Shown here piece after piece: positions 1 to 13,495 of a DNA stretch of 64,000 nt. The first letter of the stretch is position 1. Every line of letters starts with the position of its first letter. The notes under the pieces are model-generated. The model saw only the letters and a program-made list of their open reading frames with translations. It was not told where the DNA came from and ran no database searches. The translations under genes and the position numbers were made by a program. Origin of the DNA: Talpa occidentalis. Taxonomy: Eukaryota > Chordata > Mammalia > Eulipotyphla > Talpidae. The DNA lies in contig NW_023602073.1 in assembly GCF_014898055.3 (NCBI RefSeq), positions 24,227,784 through 24,291,783 on the forward strand. Direction: 5' to 3'.

Positions 1-3000
1 GTAACAGGGACCCTGGGTATCAGGGGTACGTGAGGCTCCTTTTTAGGAAGTCTTGTGGGGCAGTCAAGTAGCACGTCTGCCAGCCCTCCTGATGCCATTT
101 CCTCTCCAATTCCTGGGGAGAGTTACTCCCTGTTGGGGGCCACTGTGAGGGAGGGAGGAACAACATGGTGAGGTGATTGGTAATTTGGGGAAAGGATTCC
201 AGAAGCAGAGGCTAGGCATGCCTGGGAGGAATCTTAAAGCACCCCAGTCTCCCTGGATATGCGGGAGGGATGCTGGATTTCTCAGCAGGACTAAAATAGG
301 GGTTTGAGGAACTTCCTTTACATTTCAAGGCTGGGGTGACCCCAGTGGCTACAGGACTGAGCTAATCTATGCCCCCTCCTGTAGATCTAGGATCTAATGC
401 AGCAAAATTAGTGCTGAATTAATTCTGGTTACGACAAAAATGCTGGTTTTAAATTGGAGAGTTAAGAAACTGAATACAAATCTTTGCAGAGCCTGGCTGG
501 CAAACCAGATTTTTTTCATTTGGAACCATAAATAATACATTCAGAAAGAGCCCAGCAATTCAGTCCTGCGGAAATATGGGTGTCAGAATTAGCAACACTG
601 CCGTCTTTGTATGGCCTGAGCTCTCACACAGGGCCTGCTCCTGTCCTTCCTGGATTTTACTAATCGCCCCTTACAAAGGGCCCCTGTTTGCGAAGAGGTT
701 GATACAAAGACACAGGCTCCTAGAACCAAGTCTGACTTTGCCATTCTTTTTTCTTTTCTGTAGGGTGACTTTTGAAACAAATTGAAATGATCATCTGTAA
801 TGTTGCTTTACTATAAAAATACTATGGTCATAGAATTGGGATGTTTGTGGGGTGGGGGGGGCATCAGGATCTATTTCTATGAATGTTCTGATAGATTTCT
901 TGGCTGTTCTTCATTGTTTAATATTTTTGTTCTTTAGAAAAGTAGAATCCTTCAAACATATGGAAAACAATATACCTATGTACTCACCAAAAAACACACT
1001 CGTATTTTATTGCATAATTGCCAATGTCCCCCTTTCAAATCAAGTGCGCCAAATGGAACCCAAGCTGCCACCCTGGGACCAGGGCCACCCACACAGGGCC
1101 ACACGCTGAGGCGGCCTCAACCTTTGTACGGAGCTGGCGCCTCTGTCCTCGCGCTGACTTCTCTGGTTTCTGCTGCATGTCGCGTGTATGAGCAAACATC
1201 CATGGCTGAGTTGAGTGAGTCTGAAAGGTGCACAGAATGGGCACCTAGCATTAGTTTCTGCTTTGCACTTTCCCTTCCAATGTCACTGCCTCGGCCGCTG
1301 CAGGAATCTCTGGGGCAGCCTGAACCCTGCAGCCACCCAGCACGCTGTGCTCCGAGCTTGCCCACCGGTCTCAGTTAAGGCCCTCCCTGCTTCGTCTGAG
1401 TCTGCTGCTGCGTCCAAGTTCATCCTGGCCAGTCGAGGCAACAGCTGACGCCCAGTCTTCCTTTCCAGGCCCACAGGTCTGTCCCGTCCATAGCACCTGC
1501 CCTAGCGTACCCCATCCCCTTAGGACACCCCTCGTTGGGCCTAGTTCCTTCCTTCTCCTTCGCCTGCCACGTTCACTCCCCCTCCCAACATTTGCTTATA
1601 CTATTTCCACACCTGGAATGTTTTCTCTTTCTTTTTTTTAAATCTTTCCTCTTCGGGCTCAAGACCTCTGTTGCTCGCAACCCCTTCCTTGGCCAGTCCA
1701 GGCTCCCGCTGTTGGTCTTCATGTGCTCCCTGGCCAGAGCTGCTGGGGCCGCCAGGTCGCCTACTCACAATCCAGACAGGCAGGACACTTGGGTCAGTGC
1801 TGACTGCGATCTTTTGAACTTATTATGTACAGGGGAGGTATTTCCACAGTGATCTCAACCACAAATCTGAGAAGTAGGTGTTACTGTCGTATGTCACAAT
1901 TTGCATCCAAGATCTCTGAAACCCAAAGCATTTTAGCCATTGGGGCACCTCACCCCTGCAGCTGTGGAACGGAGACTGACACTCCAGACAGGATCTGTGT
2001 TTGCTGCTGTGAACCGGGCGCTCCCCATCATGGCTTCTCTGCCTGCCCAGTGGCCTGGTCTGCAGAGCTCCGGGAGTTTTCTTTTCCTCTCTCCCCGGTG
2101 CCCCGGTGCAGGGAGGCAGGTGTGCTCACTGGCCTTTCTGCATGGCAGTTATTTTTCTTCACACAGCTAATGAGCTCAGAGTCTCAGCTTATGTGGGGGT
2201 CTCTCATCAGACCCTCTGTCCTGGCACTCTGTATTTCTTAGGGCACTACATAAAGTGTCTGCTTGCGTCTCTGATTGTGATACAGTCACCCCAATCATAG
2301 TGGGGGGGAAGAAATGGTTTAGTTCAGAGCTTGTGGATGGCAGTAAGTATAGAAGCACAGGAGGCCCATGTAAGTGCTGGGTGACTAATTCACTGGTGGA
2401 TTGGTTCTGACTCTGTCTCCCTGAGAATTCAATTCTCATTTGATTCACTTCACTCCAAAGCCAGATCTCGGTGAGCAGTCTCTCAATGAGGTCTACCTAG
2501 CTTGGCAGGTAAACTCGCCAAAGCAAACAAATTGCATTTAATTTGTCATGGTTCAAATATTGTGTCAGGGATGTGGAGAGAGCAGAAGCCACAATTGTCC
2601 AAGGAGCACATAGCTGGGTAGAGCAGGGGTTGGGGGACCTGAGTTCACCCACTGCTCTAGCTTGGCCCTCCCACCCACACGCAGCCTCCATGGCCATTTC
2701 CTTCTCTTGTTACTCCACAAATGTTCTTTCACAACAAGCCACAGGTTTGAATGCACCTCAGCATTAGATAACACGTATGGATTTCCAAGGACATGTATGC
2801 TGCTTCAGGCCACTGAAGGGTCAAAAATAAGCAAAACCAACTTATAGTGCAAGAGAGGTTACCCTGGGGGTGGGGGGGCAGTCCGTAGGGGGACCAAGGG
2901 CCCCTGGAGTGCTGGGAGGCCCTGTCTCCTGACCCAGGACTCACTACACTCACATGCTCCCTGTCAGCATCTCTGCACTGGACCCTCAGGGCACGTGTGC

Positions 3001-3068
3001 TGTTCTGTATACATTTTATGCTCCATTAAAAGATTTACACTGCCAAAAAGAAAATTCAAAGCATCTTA
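1..3068. other. Intergenic, no gene recognised
   Basis: Mixed-composition sequence. Open frames are short (at most 138 codons), overlap on both strands and show no family resemblance or splice structure that I can support. A weak MIR-like patch may lie near 1825-1930. No tRNA, rRNA or conserved exon was seen. Confidence 0.6.
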
Positions 3069-3082
3069 AAAACTGACCTAAG

Positions 3083-3357
3083 GGGGCCTCCCCTGGTGGC
3101 ACAGGCAGTTGAGCGCTGCGCTGTGAAGCTGTCTGAAGCTTCTGCAGCACCAGTTTGATCCCGGCTGGCCGGTGAGGGTCCCACATGGCACTGCAGATCT
3201 CTCCTGTCACGCCCGCTGCTCCCCTCAGCAGTGTCTTTCGTCAGTCTGCCTGTTCTGTTCCCCACTCTGTCTCTGGTGAATCCTCTCACCCTCCTGCACA
3301 TCTGGCCTGTACCCCAGTTCTTGTATAAATAAATAAATAAATCTTTAAAAAAAAAAA
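3083..3357 (+). mobile_element. tRNA-derived SINE, full length
   Basis: Runs from GGGGCCTCCCCTGGTGGCAC to an AATAAATAAATAAATC tail, T run and poly-A. Flanked by a perfect 14-bp target-site duplication, AAAACTGACCTAAG (3069-3082 and 3358-3371), the mark of L1-driven retrotransposition. Confidence 0.93.
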
Positions 3358-3371
3358 AAAACTGACCTAAG

Positions 3372-5351
3372 ATATCTGAAATTTATTCCTGAAGAGGAAA
3401 AGACTCATAAAGGGAGGAAGAGCAGAGAGAAAAGAGATGATTTAAAATACCATGGTGCGTTGGGAACCAGCTTCTGGGAGGGGAAGAATACAGATTCCCA
3501 ACTCAGGTTTATTATTATTATTATTATTATTATTTTCAAAGTGCTGATGCGCATGTCATCAGCAGCTACGTGGCACATTCTTAATGCACTTCTGAGAGCA
3601 CCTTAGCCAAGGGCAGAGGGAGAACTGAATGCATCGCAAGGATCAAGTAGTGACCTTTCTCCCGGCTCTGAGCTCTCCTCTGGCCCAGGAAGGGCCCATA
3701 TTGGGGTCACTCCTTGTTTTCACGCAGCCGGCAACAAGGCATGGTGTGGGGGCAGGGGGCTTGGGTTCCTCTGCCCCAGGGGCCCCCCTTCTAATCACTG
3801 CTTGCTGGCCCAGCAGTGGTGGTCAAGAAAGCGCATCATGCTGCCCACCGAGTCCTCCAGGGCAGGCTCAGCTGCCCGCGACCTGGCCAGGGAGCGCAGC
3901 ATCTGGCCCTGTGCTGTCTCCAGCAGAAGGCAGACGAAACAGACTGCTGGGGTGACTAACTGAGGCTTCAGGGACCCAATAGCCCTGCGGGCAGGTCAGC
4001 CAGGTCCCCGGCAGTCTGGGTCAGTGTGTGATGTGCACAGGTATGTGTGCAAACATGGACCACCTGCTCCCGCGAGCACTCAGGGTAAAGGTCTATAGGT
4101 TCTTTCTTTTACGCACAAAGCCGTCTATGTGAACAGGAGTGATCCCGACGTGTGCCCGCTTACCCGGGACGGCCAGGGGAGGGGAGGGTGGTCCAGGCCC
4201 AGCTGGGATGAAAGCAGAGCTATGTTTGCAGCGGTGGGGATACATGTATGAATCTTTGTTTGCTCACCAAGGAAAGGAAGGGGCCTTACTGGACGAGCCC
4301 TAATGCCTGAGGCTTCGGGAGAAAACTGACGTCTTTTTCTTATTTCCAGGGGGACGTTCAGAAAGCCAAGGATTCAAGGTCTGACTCCCACACACTCACT
4401 GGGTAAACTGCAGGATGATGTTTCCTGTGCAGTCCTGGGCCTGGTTCCTGAGTCACTTTGAACCACCCTAAGTGCCACTTCCCTAGAGGTGACAAACGCC
4501 TGTAAATAACAACCCGATTGTGGCTACTCTCTTCCCTGGAACTTGGGAAATGACTTCCAGTCACATTAGCATTTTTCTTCTTAGGCCCCTGACCAGCCAG
4601 GGAGGGCGTGGCGCTCCTCACTGCAGCTCGTTGTCACAGTGAGCAGGAAGAGGAGGAGGCCGCTTGGCTCCAGGTGTGGCAGAATGGGGTCCCCTCTGAT
4701 CCTGCTCAGTCCGATCTGCACCCTGGGGCACTAGGCCGGAGGGCAGAGCCTCTGCCCCTGTGAGGCCAGCTTTGGCTTGGCGCCTGCGGCTCCTCTCAGC
4801 AATGATGCCCCAGAACCACTGGGGGAAGGTAGGGCAGGGGTGTTTCCCATGGGTCCTGCTGATGCCTCCGGAGGCTGCTGCTGCCTTGGAGACACAGCTC
4901 CTTACTTATGGCAAAGCAGCTGGAGAGAAACCAACTATTCCTTCCGCTTACGGCAGTGTGTTCCCTGGGAACGGAGCATAGTTCCTGCCTGCGGGCCGGG
5001 AAGCCTGACCTGCAGGGCTGCGTGCCGTGCAGGACAGGCCGTGCCTGCTTCCGGGAGGAAAGCGAGCCACCCTGACCTTGTCCTCCTCCACCACAGGTGG
5101 CCAGAGACTTTCTGAGTCCATGTCTTAACCATTTTTTCAAAAGTGACAGCTATTTGGAGTATCCATGTTTACCCCAGAAGAACTTCACCTCTCCCAGGAC
5201 AAGGGGACTCTTTCTCGTCCTGGGTTTAAGGGGGGCGCCTGAGCAGGAGACCCACAGCCACAGGACCTGGCTCTCAGCCTGGTCCCACCACAAATGAGCT
5301 GCTGGTTTCTCTGATACCATGTTTCCCTGTCTATAAAATGGGGAGTCAAAA
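3372..5351. other. Intergenic; (ATT)n microsatellite at 3510-3534
   Basis: Holds an ATT trinucleotide run of about 25 bases, then moderately GC-rich sequence from 3.6 to 5.1 kb with overlapping short open frames on both strands. No recognisable gene. Confidence 0.6.
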
Positions 5352-5365
5352 GATGTCCCCTTCAG

Positions 5366-5631
5366 GGCCTCCCTGGTGGCACAGGAGGTTGAGCGCCGCA
5401 CTGTGAAGCTATCTGCAGCCTCTGCAGCACCGGTTCAATACTGGCCGGCCAGCAAGAATCCCACATGGCAAGCAGACCTCTCCTGTCTCGCCCGCTGCTC
5501 CCCTCAGCAGTGTATTTCGTCAGTCTGCCTGTTCCGCTCCCCACTCTGTCTCTGGTGAATCCTCTCACCCTCCCGCACCTCTGGCCTGTGCCCACCTTGT
5601 TGTATAAAAATAAATAATTTAAAAAAAAAGG
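5366..5631 (+). mobile_element. tRNA-derived SINE, full length
   Basis: Starts GGGCCTCCCTGGTGGCAC and ends with an AATAAATAA tail and poly-A. The target-site duplication GATGTCCCCTTCAG occurs at 5352-5365 and again at 5632-5645. Confidence 0.93.
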
Positions 5632-5645
5632 GATGTCCCCTTCAG

Positions 5646-7320
5646 AGAAGTCAATGAATAAAAAATATAGGGAAAAGGTGCGGAAGAACCCCTGAGAACT
5701 CCCAAAACAACATACTCTCAAGTTACTAAACTACAGAATTTGGCCAAAAAGCTTCAGCCTGTGTGGTATATCCGACAGTGTCTTCTACCAACCTGTTAAT
5801 ACTGTTTCCATCCATCAGACATAACGAGCAGAAATTGATAGATATGGGATTCAAAGCAACTGATTAGATGTGCAGAGGACAGGGCTGGGGGAAGGGAGTG
5901 ACACAATTTTTGGAAATTACAGAAATAAAGAAGGAAAAAAAATGAAGACACGGGCACTAAGACAACCTTAAGAGAACCAAAAAGGTTGGCACTACTGAGA
6001 CTAGCACAAGGAGCTGGAAATGACAGGAAACAAGCCCACTTTCTAAGTTCTTATCTATAATGGAAGGGATCGGTTGTCTTTGTCTCCACTCTCCCCCCAG
6101 ACTGGACAAGCGCTGGAAGGCAAGCCCTCTCCCTGCCAGGGCCCAGGGCCTGCACCTGTGGCTGACAGGAGCCAGACCTCAGCGGCAGGCTGCTGGAAAG
6201 CTCCAGGGCACCTTGAGAAAGGTCCTCGGGCCAAGTCAGCCTCCGACACCTCCAGCCAGTCTCTCCCTTCCTGGAGGCCCCATCTCTGCAGAACAGCTCA
6301 GACGCTACCATCTAAACTGAAGCTACAGAGGGAAGAATGTCCCGGAAGCCACTGAGCAAGGCCGTGAGCAGGTCTGCCTGCCACAAGGAAGGAAATGCCC
6401 TCCGGAGAGCTGACCTCAGCCAGCACAGCTCAGCATTGCCTTGCCTGCCCGCCCGGCTGAAGCCTCTGCACAGGGAGAAGGGCTGGCAAGGCGGCGCTCC
6501 TTCCTCCCCATGCTGCGGGTCTTGTCTTTCCCACAGTTCTCCGAGGTTCCGGGGCCCAGTGCGGGCCCACTGCCAGGTCCTGGAGGTCATGTTGAGTCTG
6601 GTCCTCCAATTTGCTCTAGAGAATATCAGGAGGAGGTGCGGATGTCTTTGTGCTACACCGATAGTGCTGGTGGCAAAACTCCTTTAGATACTGCACTAGC
6701 GTTTGTGCCTCGACACTGTCCACCCACACACCTCCTCGGCCCTGAACATAGACGGGGCACCAGAGCCAAGCCTGCCACGTGCTCCTTCAACGTGACCACT
6801 GATTGCAGTGGCCAACCTCGTCCCCTTCAGGACCAACAAAATCACTCGTCGGGCAGAGCCCTGTCCTAAGATCCACGGAATCCTGAAACTCAGATGCTGC
6901 CAGATTCACCTCTCCTGCTGGCCCATGGCCAATGGAAAACAGGCCCTGCTTTTATTCAGGCCCTGCTTTTTTTTAAAAATAGCACAGGAGGCAGGAGGGT
7001 AAATTGAGTGACCTCTGGAAGTCCAGTACTAGTCTCAGGAAATTCCAACAAACTCAGAAGTGTAGGTCTTAAGAGACTGGGGGGCTCTGCACAATGAGGC
7101 CCTTTTCAGCATTGGCTGCCATGGGCCAGAGGAGCTGAATTAATCACTGTTCCTTGCAATCAGCTATGGAAAATGGCCTTTCCTTCAAAAGACACTGTCA
7201 GCAACAGCTATAAACTGATTCACTTGACGTGGAACAATGCCCTCCGGTAGGTTGTCAGCCCAATGAATGCTCACTTTGGCGTGACGGGAAACAGAAGGCT
7301 GGAAGTGACAACATAACAAC
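5646..7320. other. Intergenic, no gene recognised
   Basis: A GC-richer part at 6.05-6.9 kb gives overlapping open frames up to 142 codons on both strands. No domain, signal peptide or splice pattern supports any of them. Confidence 0.55.
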
Positions 7321-7603
7321 GGGGGCCTCCCTGGTGGTGCAAGGGGTTAAGCACCGCACTATGAAGCTATCCACAGCCTCTTCAGCACGAGTTCGATCCC
7401 CGGCTGGCCAGGAAGCAACACACATGGCGCAGCAGACCTCTCCTGTCCTGTCTCGCCCGCTGCTCCCCTCAGCACTGTATTTCAGTCAGTCTGCCTGTTC
7501 TGTTCCCCGCTCTGTCTCTGGTGAATCCTCTCACACACACACACCCGCATCTCTGGCCTGTACCCCAGCTCTTGGATGCATAAATAAATAAATTAAAAAA
7601 AAA
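7321..7603 (+). mobile_element. tRNA-derived SINE
   Basis: GGGGGCCTCCCTGGTGGTGC head, intact B box GTTCGATCCC, AATAAATAAATTA tail. It contains a short CA run at about 7532-7543 within the body. Confidence 0.9.
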
Positions 7604-8020
7604 TACCAATGGAAGGAGACAGGTATAAACACCGCAGTCTCTACCATCACACAAGGTGCCCTGAAGGACAGACATGGTATGTTTTGAAACTGAGAAGCAC
7701 AAAACATAATCCTAACAATGCTGCCTAGTGTTCACTGAGCACATACTATGTCCACAGCGTGGCACCAAAGCGCACGCCCGCCTTAGCGCACACATCATTA
7801 AAGGTGTCCATGCAAGGAGCCTGTGCTACTGAGAGCAGCTGGGGTGTCATCAAAATTGCCAGTGGGGGGGCAATGGAGGGCTGTGGGTGACTTGGTCATG
7901 GTGGGTGTGGTAACATAGACCTGAAGGGTGGGACCCCAAACCTCTAAATCACATGCGACATGGTAAACCAACGTATACTTGATAAGAAAAAAAAAATAAT
8001 AATCGCAGGTCCATGACCGT
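7604..8020. other. Intergenic with a weak MIR-like patch
   Basis: Around 7710-7800 the text resembles the antisense MIR core (a CACTGAGCACATACTATGT-like stretch, then ACATCATTA). The rest is unassigned. Confidence 0.4.
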
Positions 8021-8905
8021 AGTCTAAATGAACAAATTCAAAGAGATTCCCAGTGTGGATGAAAAAAACATGATCTAACCACACGATGTTTACAAGAAAC
8101 CCACTTTAAACATAATACAGAAATGGTGAGACAACATGCTGTGCTAACATAGTCAAAAGAAAGCAGGAGCACTGATGTTAATTTCAGACAGAGCAGACTT
8201 CCAAGTAAGGAGAGTTACAAGGAAAAAAGGACACTGCATAGTAATAATGCAATCGATTGATCCTGGATAGATTTTCCAGGAAAACATAACAATTCTTAAA
8301 GTGTATGTGTGTAACAACAGAGCCTCAAAATACACGAGGCAAACAAGAGACAGAGATGCCGGAAAAAACAGTCAGCCCCAGTAACAGATGCCATCGTGGG
8401 AAAGTTTGCCATCCCTCTCAGGACTGGAATATCTAGCAGGCAGGAAACCAGTCAGGATAGTGTCAAATCCCACATCACCTTCCGTCAAAGGGTCACGACA
8501 TAGACTACATCATCCAGCGACCGCAGAGTCCACATTTTTCTGAAGCTCACATGGAACACTCTCCAAGTCAGACCACACTCTGGACTATAAAACACACCTT
8601 AAGAAATTTAAAAGAACAGAAATCATGTCCGCTATCAGTCCACAGTGAAATTAAACTAGAAATCAACAACAGAAATACACTGAAAAATCCCCAAATAGGT
8701 GGAGGTTGAACAACACACTTCTAAATACACATGCGTCAAAGAAGAACTGTCAAGAGAAATTTAAAAGTATTTTGAACAGAATAAAAGTGAAAATATAATT
8801 TATCCAATGTGAGGGATGTGATAAAAGCAGTATCTGAGGGCACTTTAGAACACTGAATGTATATATTAGAACAGGAGAAAGACCTAAAACCAGTAACTTG
8901 AAAGC
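8020..8905 (+). mobile_element. L1 ORF2 fragment, decayed
   Basis: Matches the sense strand of L1 ORF2 in the endonuclease to pre-RT part: ACAAGAAACCCACTTTAAA, then the GAGCACTGATGTTAAT-type and CACATGGAACACTCTCCAAG landmarks, then AAATTAAACTAGAAATCAA. All frames are broken by stops and indels, so it is a dead 5'- and 3'-truncated copy. Confidence 0.8.
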
Positions 8906-9170
8906 TGAATCTTATTTTACTAGATTTTTGTTCTTCCTTTTTAAAAACTGCCTAGTCTTGACATTCTACTACTAGGGTATTTTTTTCTCATTAATGCAGC
9001 CCGGCACATATGGCATACAAAGCATTCTTTCATCATTTGTATTGTGCATCCCTTGATTGTGCTTGAAAACTAAGGAAAATAATCATTTGAAAATTTATAT
9101 CACTAAGGAAATCCTTCCTCAGTGGGGTGTTTCTTTTTTCACATCTAGCTTAAAAAGCATATGCAAAATA

Positions 9171-9437
9171 GGGGCCTCCCTGGTGGCCCAAGGGATTAAG
9201 ATGCAACCTATGAAGCTGTCCACAGCCACTGCAGCACGAATTTGATCCCCGCCAGGATGCTATTCATATGGCGCAGCAGACCTCGCCTGACTCGCCCACT
9301 GCTCCCCTCAGCAGTGTACTTCAGTCAGTCTGCCTGTTCTGTTCCCCACTCTGTCTCTGGTGAATCCTCTCACCTCCCCCTGCCACATCTCTGGCTTGTA
9401 CCCCAGTTCTTGTATGCATAAATAAATCTTTTTTTAA
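9171..9437 (+). mobile_element. tRNA-derived SINE, full length
   Basis: GGGGCCTCCCTGGTGGCCCA head and AATAAATCTTTTTTT tail. The target-site duplication AAGCATATGCAAAATA (9155-9170) recurs at 9441-9456. Confidence 0.93.
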
Positions 9438-9456
9438 AAAAAGCATATGCAAAATA

Positions 9457-11182
9457 GTTCTCCCTGACACTTTGCCCATCTGCAGGAAGATTCCACACCC
9501 TACCGTGCACCATCACAAGTGCTGTGGTTCCGGCCATCCCACCGCTGACCCTCTGTGTGCCTGTGCTCAGAGCCAAGCACACCTGCACCAGCTCTACACG
9601 GGGGGCACGCAGCCCCCGAGCTGGGGTCGGCCATGTCCACTGTCACTGGGCAGCAAGGGACAGCTCTCAGCACACCCGGAGGCACGCTGAGCCTCAAGGA
9701 GCTGAAGACTCAGGATGCGTCGTCACTGGCAATTTCCACAGCGGCCACATTCACGCTGGAAGTAGACTCACCTGGAGCACAAGGGCACAAACCAGCCTCC
9801 TGATGGAGGAAGAGAGGAGAAAGGATTTCATAGCAGCCCCAAAGCACTGCCTTACAAGGGCATGAGAAACCCAGAAGGAACTGCTGTGCTGGGTACCCAT
9901 GGAAGAGCCAAGCACCCTGCACACACTGTTTTTAACCCAACCCAACTAACCAAAACTAAAAGGAACATGTAGAAAAGGAAAGCCATTTTTGATAAATGCT
10001 CAAATGTCTTGGGCTCTGCGCCTATGGGAGCAGAGGGGCGCCGGGACCCCGGTGCTCACTGTTGTGGCTAACAGGCCCGTCCTGCAGCAGAAGGCATCTC
10101 TCCAGGTGACCATTTCAGCAGGAGGAAAGTGAGCAAGGTGGGGTCTGTTCTTGGAGGACAGCCACTCACTCGCAACTGAGCATGCACTTGGGGTGGCGCC
10201 TCTTGGCAGATGGGGTCACCTCTCAGGGCTACAGGCACGCAGGCAGGAGCCTAGGAAAAGCAAGACCCGTCATCCCTTCTCACCAAGTGTTATGGTGAGC
10301 TCTACATTTTCTCCGACATGCTTGTACAATTTATCACACACCTGTCTTGGATCCCTGAGTGTGAACTCTTCAGATACCGGCAGGTGGAAATTCACTTCAT
10401 GAAAATGGCTTAACTGTCCCTTTGAACACTTTGAAAAAAAAAAAACTCAGAAGTAGAACAAGAGCGGAGAATTGGAACTGGGTATATGAGAAGGCGTCCC
10501 CGCAGTAAGCAGCCCTTCAGTTTCCTGCACACGCATCGCCCCTGGGCCGTCCGGCCTGTGCAGTGGCATCTGCTGTGGTGGGGCCCCAGGGCAGCAAGAA
10601 GAAGGCAGCTTCCCGCCAGCTTCCCGCCAGCTGTGCCCAAAGGCCTGGCAGTGAACATTCTTCCCGACTCGGTCAGCCTACTCGGTCCTCTCTGGCTGGC
10701 AGCTACTTTCCTCCCAGTTCTGTGCATTTTAATAGAAAGATGGAAAGATGTCAAGCCTTAAAAGTCTCTCCTTGCATAGCAGGAGTATAATGAGAGCAAT
10801 AAGTTCCTCCTAGCATCTCTTAAATGCTATTGCAAAAACAGTCCCCTTTAGGGCCGATCTCTATTGTACAAAGCAAGAAAGTACAAGACAGCCTGAAAGA
10901 TAGGTTGCAACAATGTTTTTCTGTCCATCAGGATGATCTCACTTTCAAATAAGTTGTAGAACATGGAAGAAAAATTTTCTTGAGGGGGGAAAATACAGAT
11001 CCGAAGGAAATCATCTAAAATTTTCATGGCTTATAATAATCAATGTATGATGCCCTGTTCTATCATTCTGGGGGCACAATAGTTCCTCCATAGTAAATAC
11101 TTCTAATTTTTGGTGTGAAAAATGCCCAGTTACTAGGAAAAAAATGCAGAAACAAACTCACTGGGTTTTGTTTGATTGTCTG
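9457..11182. other. Intergenic, no gene recognised
   Basis: Overlapping short open frames at 9.47-9.95 and 10.4-10.8 kb on both strands have no family resemblance. The 10-bp word CTTCCCGCCA occurs twice in tandem near 10608-10630. Confidence 0.55.
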
Positions 11183-11448
11183 TTTTTTAAAGATTTATTT
11201 ATGTATATATGCAAGAACTGGGGTACAGGCCAGAGGTGTGGGGGGTGAGAGGATTCACCAGAGACAGAGTAGGGAACAGAACAGGCAGACTGACTGAAAT
11301 GTACTGCTGAGGGGAGCAGCGGTCGAGTTAGAAGAGGTCTACTGCACCACGTGGATTGCTCCCTGGCCGGGGATCCAACTCGTGCTGCAGTGGCTGCGGA
11401 TAGCTTCATAGGTTGCACCTTAACCCCCTCAGCTACCAGGGAGGCCCC
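11183..11448 (-). mobile_element. tRNA-derived SINE
   Basis: Reverse copy: poly-T, AGATTTATTTATGT, then GGGGTACAGGCCAGAGGTGT, ending ACCAGGGAGGCCCC. The B box is seen on the minus strand as GGATCCAACTCGTG, so the B box carries a substitution. Confidence 0.9.
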
Positions 11449-13195
11449 CAAACTTACTCTTTTTTAAAGTTGATGAAAGTAATAACACACTAGTGGGTTC
11501 CAAGAGAAAGGCTTTCAAACAGCGCGATTTTTGTCAGAGTTGGTCAAAGATGGGCACCGTTTGTCACTCTGAAGGTTGGAACTGATCAGAACAACTCAAA
11601 TACTGATGAAGAAAGGCATTTAATCAGATGCCCAGGGAAACCTTTGGAAATCAAATTCCTATCGTCATCCTGGAAACATTTCTGGAACTTTCCCTTTCTA
11701 TTTCAAAAAGAAAAAACACAACTCAACCCAAGCCACAACCACCAGCTGACTGGGGAGATAAGGTCTTCTCTGGCAGCACTGAGGGCCGGGTGCCCACCGC
11801 CACCTCTAGGCATCCACCAGACGAGGGCTCCACCTGGACCATCGCGTCCACCCAGCAAGAAGGGTTCTCAGGGGCCATCTGCTTACTTCCCGCCACATCA
11901 AAGCCAAACGAAACAGCCAAGCAAGAAAGCAAGCCTGGAAAAGTCCCAGTTCCTCACTTGAAGCTTCTAAGCATCTGACTTATAAATTCAGCCGTGGAAA
12001 ACCCACATCTACCTGCTGCCTGGTTATAAACGATGCTCTCAAAGGGGGTGCTCTGTGCTTCCCAACCTTGGTGCCAGGAACAGACACCCCTCGGTGTGCC
12101 CTGTAACCAGCTCTCCTGTGTGAGGCAACTTGTCTTTGTCAAATGGCAGTTACGCTATTTTATCGGATACTCTAGCCCACCTTTGAAGTACCCCATGTTA
12201 TTGCAATTGTACAATGGTTGAAACAATTTCAGTAACTATGTTACATTGGAAGAGCATGCTATACCAGTTACAGCACCATTTTCTCACTGGACATTTTGGT
12301 TGTTCCCATGTATTTCCACATCCATTTATTTTTATGTATGGGATTTTTTGGGAAATGTTTACCAGCCTCGCCTCATCAGATTGTAAAGCTTGGGATGGCA
12401 TTTGGTTATATCCTCAGTCCATACAGTGCCTGAGAGACATACATTGGGCAGATCCCAGTGTCTTGTGGATGAGCCTGTCCTCAGATCCTTGGCTCATCAG
12501 CTCCAGCCTCCAAACCTTCCTGACGTTGCAAGGCCCCGCTCATCCTCTCCACAGCCTTCTGCCCAGGCCCTGGCGAACCCCAGCCCCACACCGTGCCACT
12601 CTTATGGAGCACAGGGCCCACAGGCTGTGTCAAGTGTTGGGCTCATGACTCAACCCCCAATGTTCTGGGATCTATGTGCTGGGTCTTTCTGGCTGGCCTG
12701 AAATGCACAGGTGTCTGCCACCCAGTGGCCTCCTGCTGGCCCTGGCTGTGGTCAGGAGAGGCTAGAGTAACACCTTCAGGCAAATTCCGCTGGTCCTGAT
12801 TCCAATGGAGGGATATTCGTTTGAAGAGCCCACCATTGGCCAGTTGCTTCTGTCTGGGTCTCTACAAATGCTATGGGTGTTTTGGGTACAGGGTGAGGCC
12901 ACAGGATTCCCAGAGGGTGCTGTGCTACAAGTGGTGGTCATCAGGCTAGGTTGAACTTGGGCTGCTTTACCCTAAGTCCTGGGTTTTAAGCAGCTTCATT
13001 TCCAATAGAGGATGTGGGGATGGCAAGTTTCAAGCACCCCAATATGGTTGGCATCTGAAGCGAGCACCATCTCGTGGAATCTGACGCGCACTCCAGGGAG
13101 ATAGTGTCAGAAGTGATTTGAGCTGCTAAACACCCAGTTTGTATCTGAATGGCTGGTATTGGAATAGACACCATGTATTTGATGACAGGAGGGAA
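11449..13195. other. Intergenic, no gene recognised
   Basis: Short overlapping open frames (at most 144 codons). No gene, RNA or clear repeat family recognised. Confidence 0.5.
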
Positions 13196-13210
13196 GAAAA
13201 CCTCCAGGAG

Positions 13211-13480
13211 GGACCTCCCTGGTGGCGCAAGGGGTTAAGCACAATACTGTGAAGCTATCCACACCCTCTGTAGCACGAGTTCGATCCCTCACCAGCCAAG
13301 GAGCTACCCACATGGTGCAGCAGACCTCTCCTGTCTTGCCTGCTGCTCCCCTCAGCAGTGTATTTCAGTCAGTCTGTCTGTTCTGCTCCCCACTCTGTCT
13401 CTGGTGAATTCTCTCACTCCCGCCGCACCTCTGGCCTGTACCCCAGTTCTTGTATGCATAAATATATAAATCTTTAAAAA
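13211..13480 (+). mobile_element. tRNA-derived SINE, full length
   Basis: GGACCTCCCTGGTGGCGCAA head and AATATATAAATC tail. Perfect target-site duplication GAAAACCTCCAGGAG at 13196-13210 and 13481-13495. Confidence 0.94.
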
Positions 13481-13495
13481 GAAAACCTCCAGGAG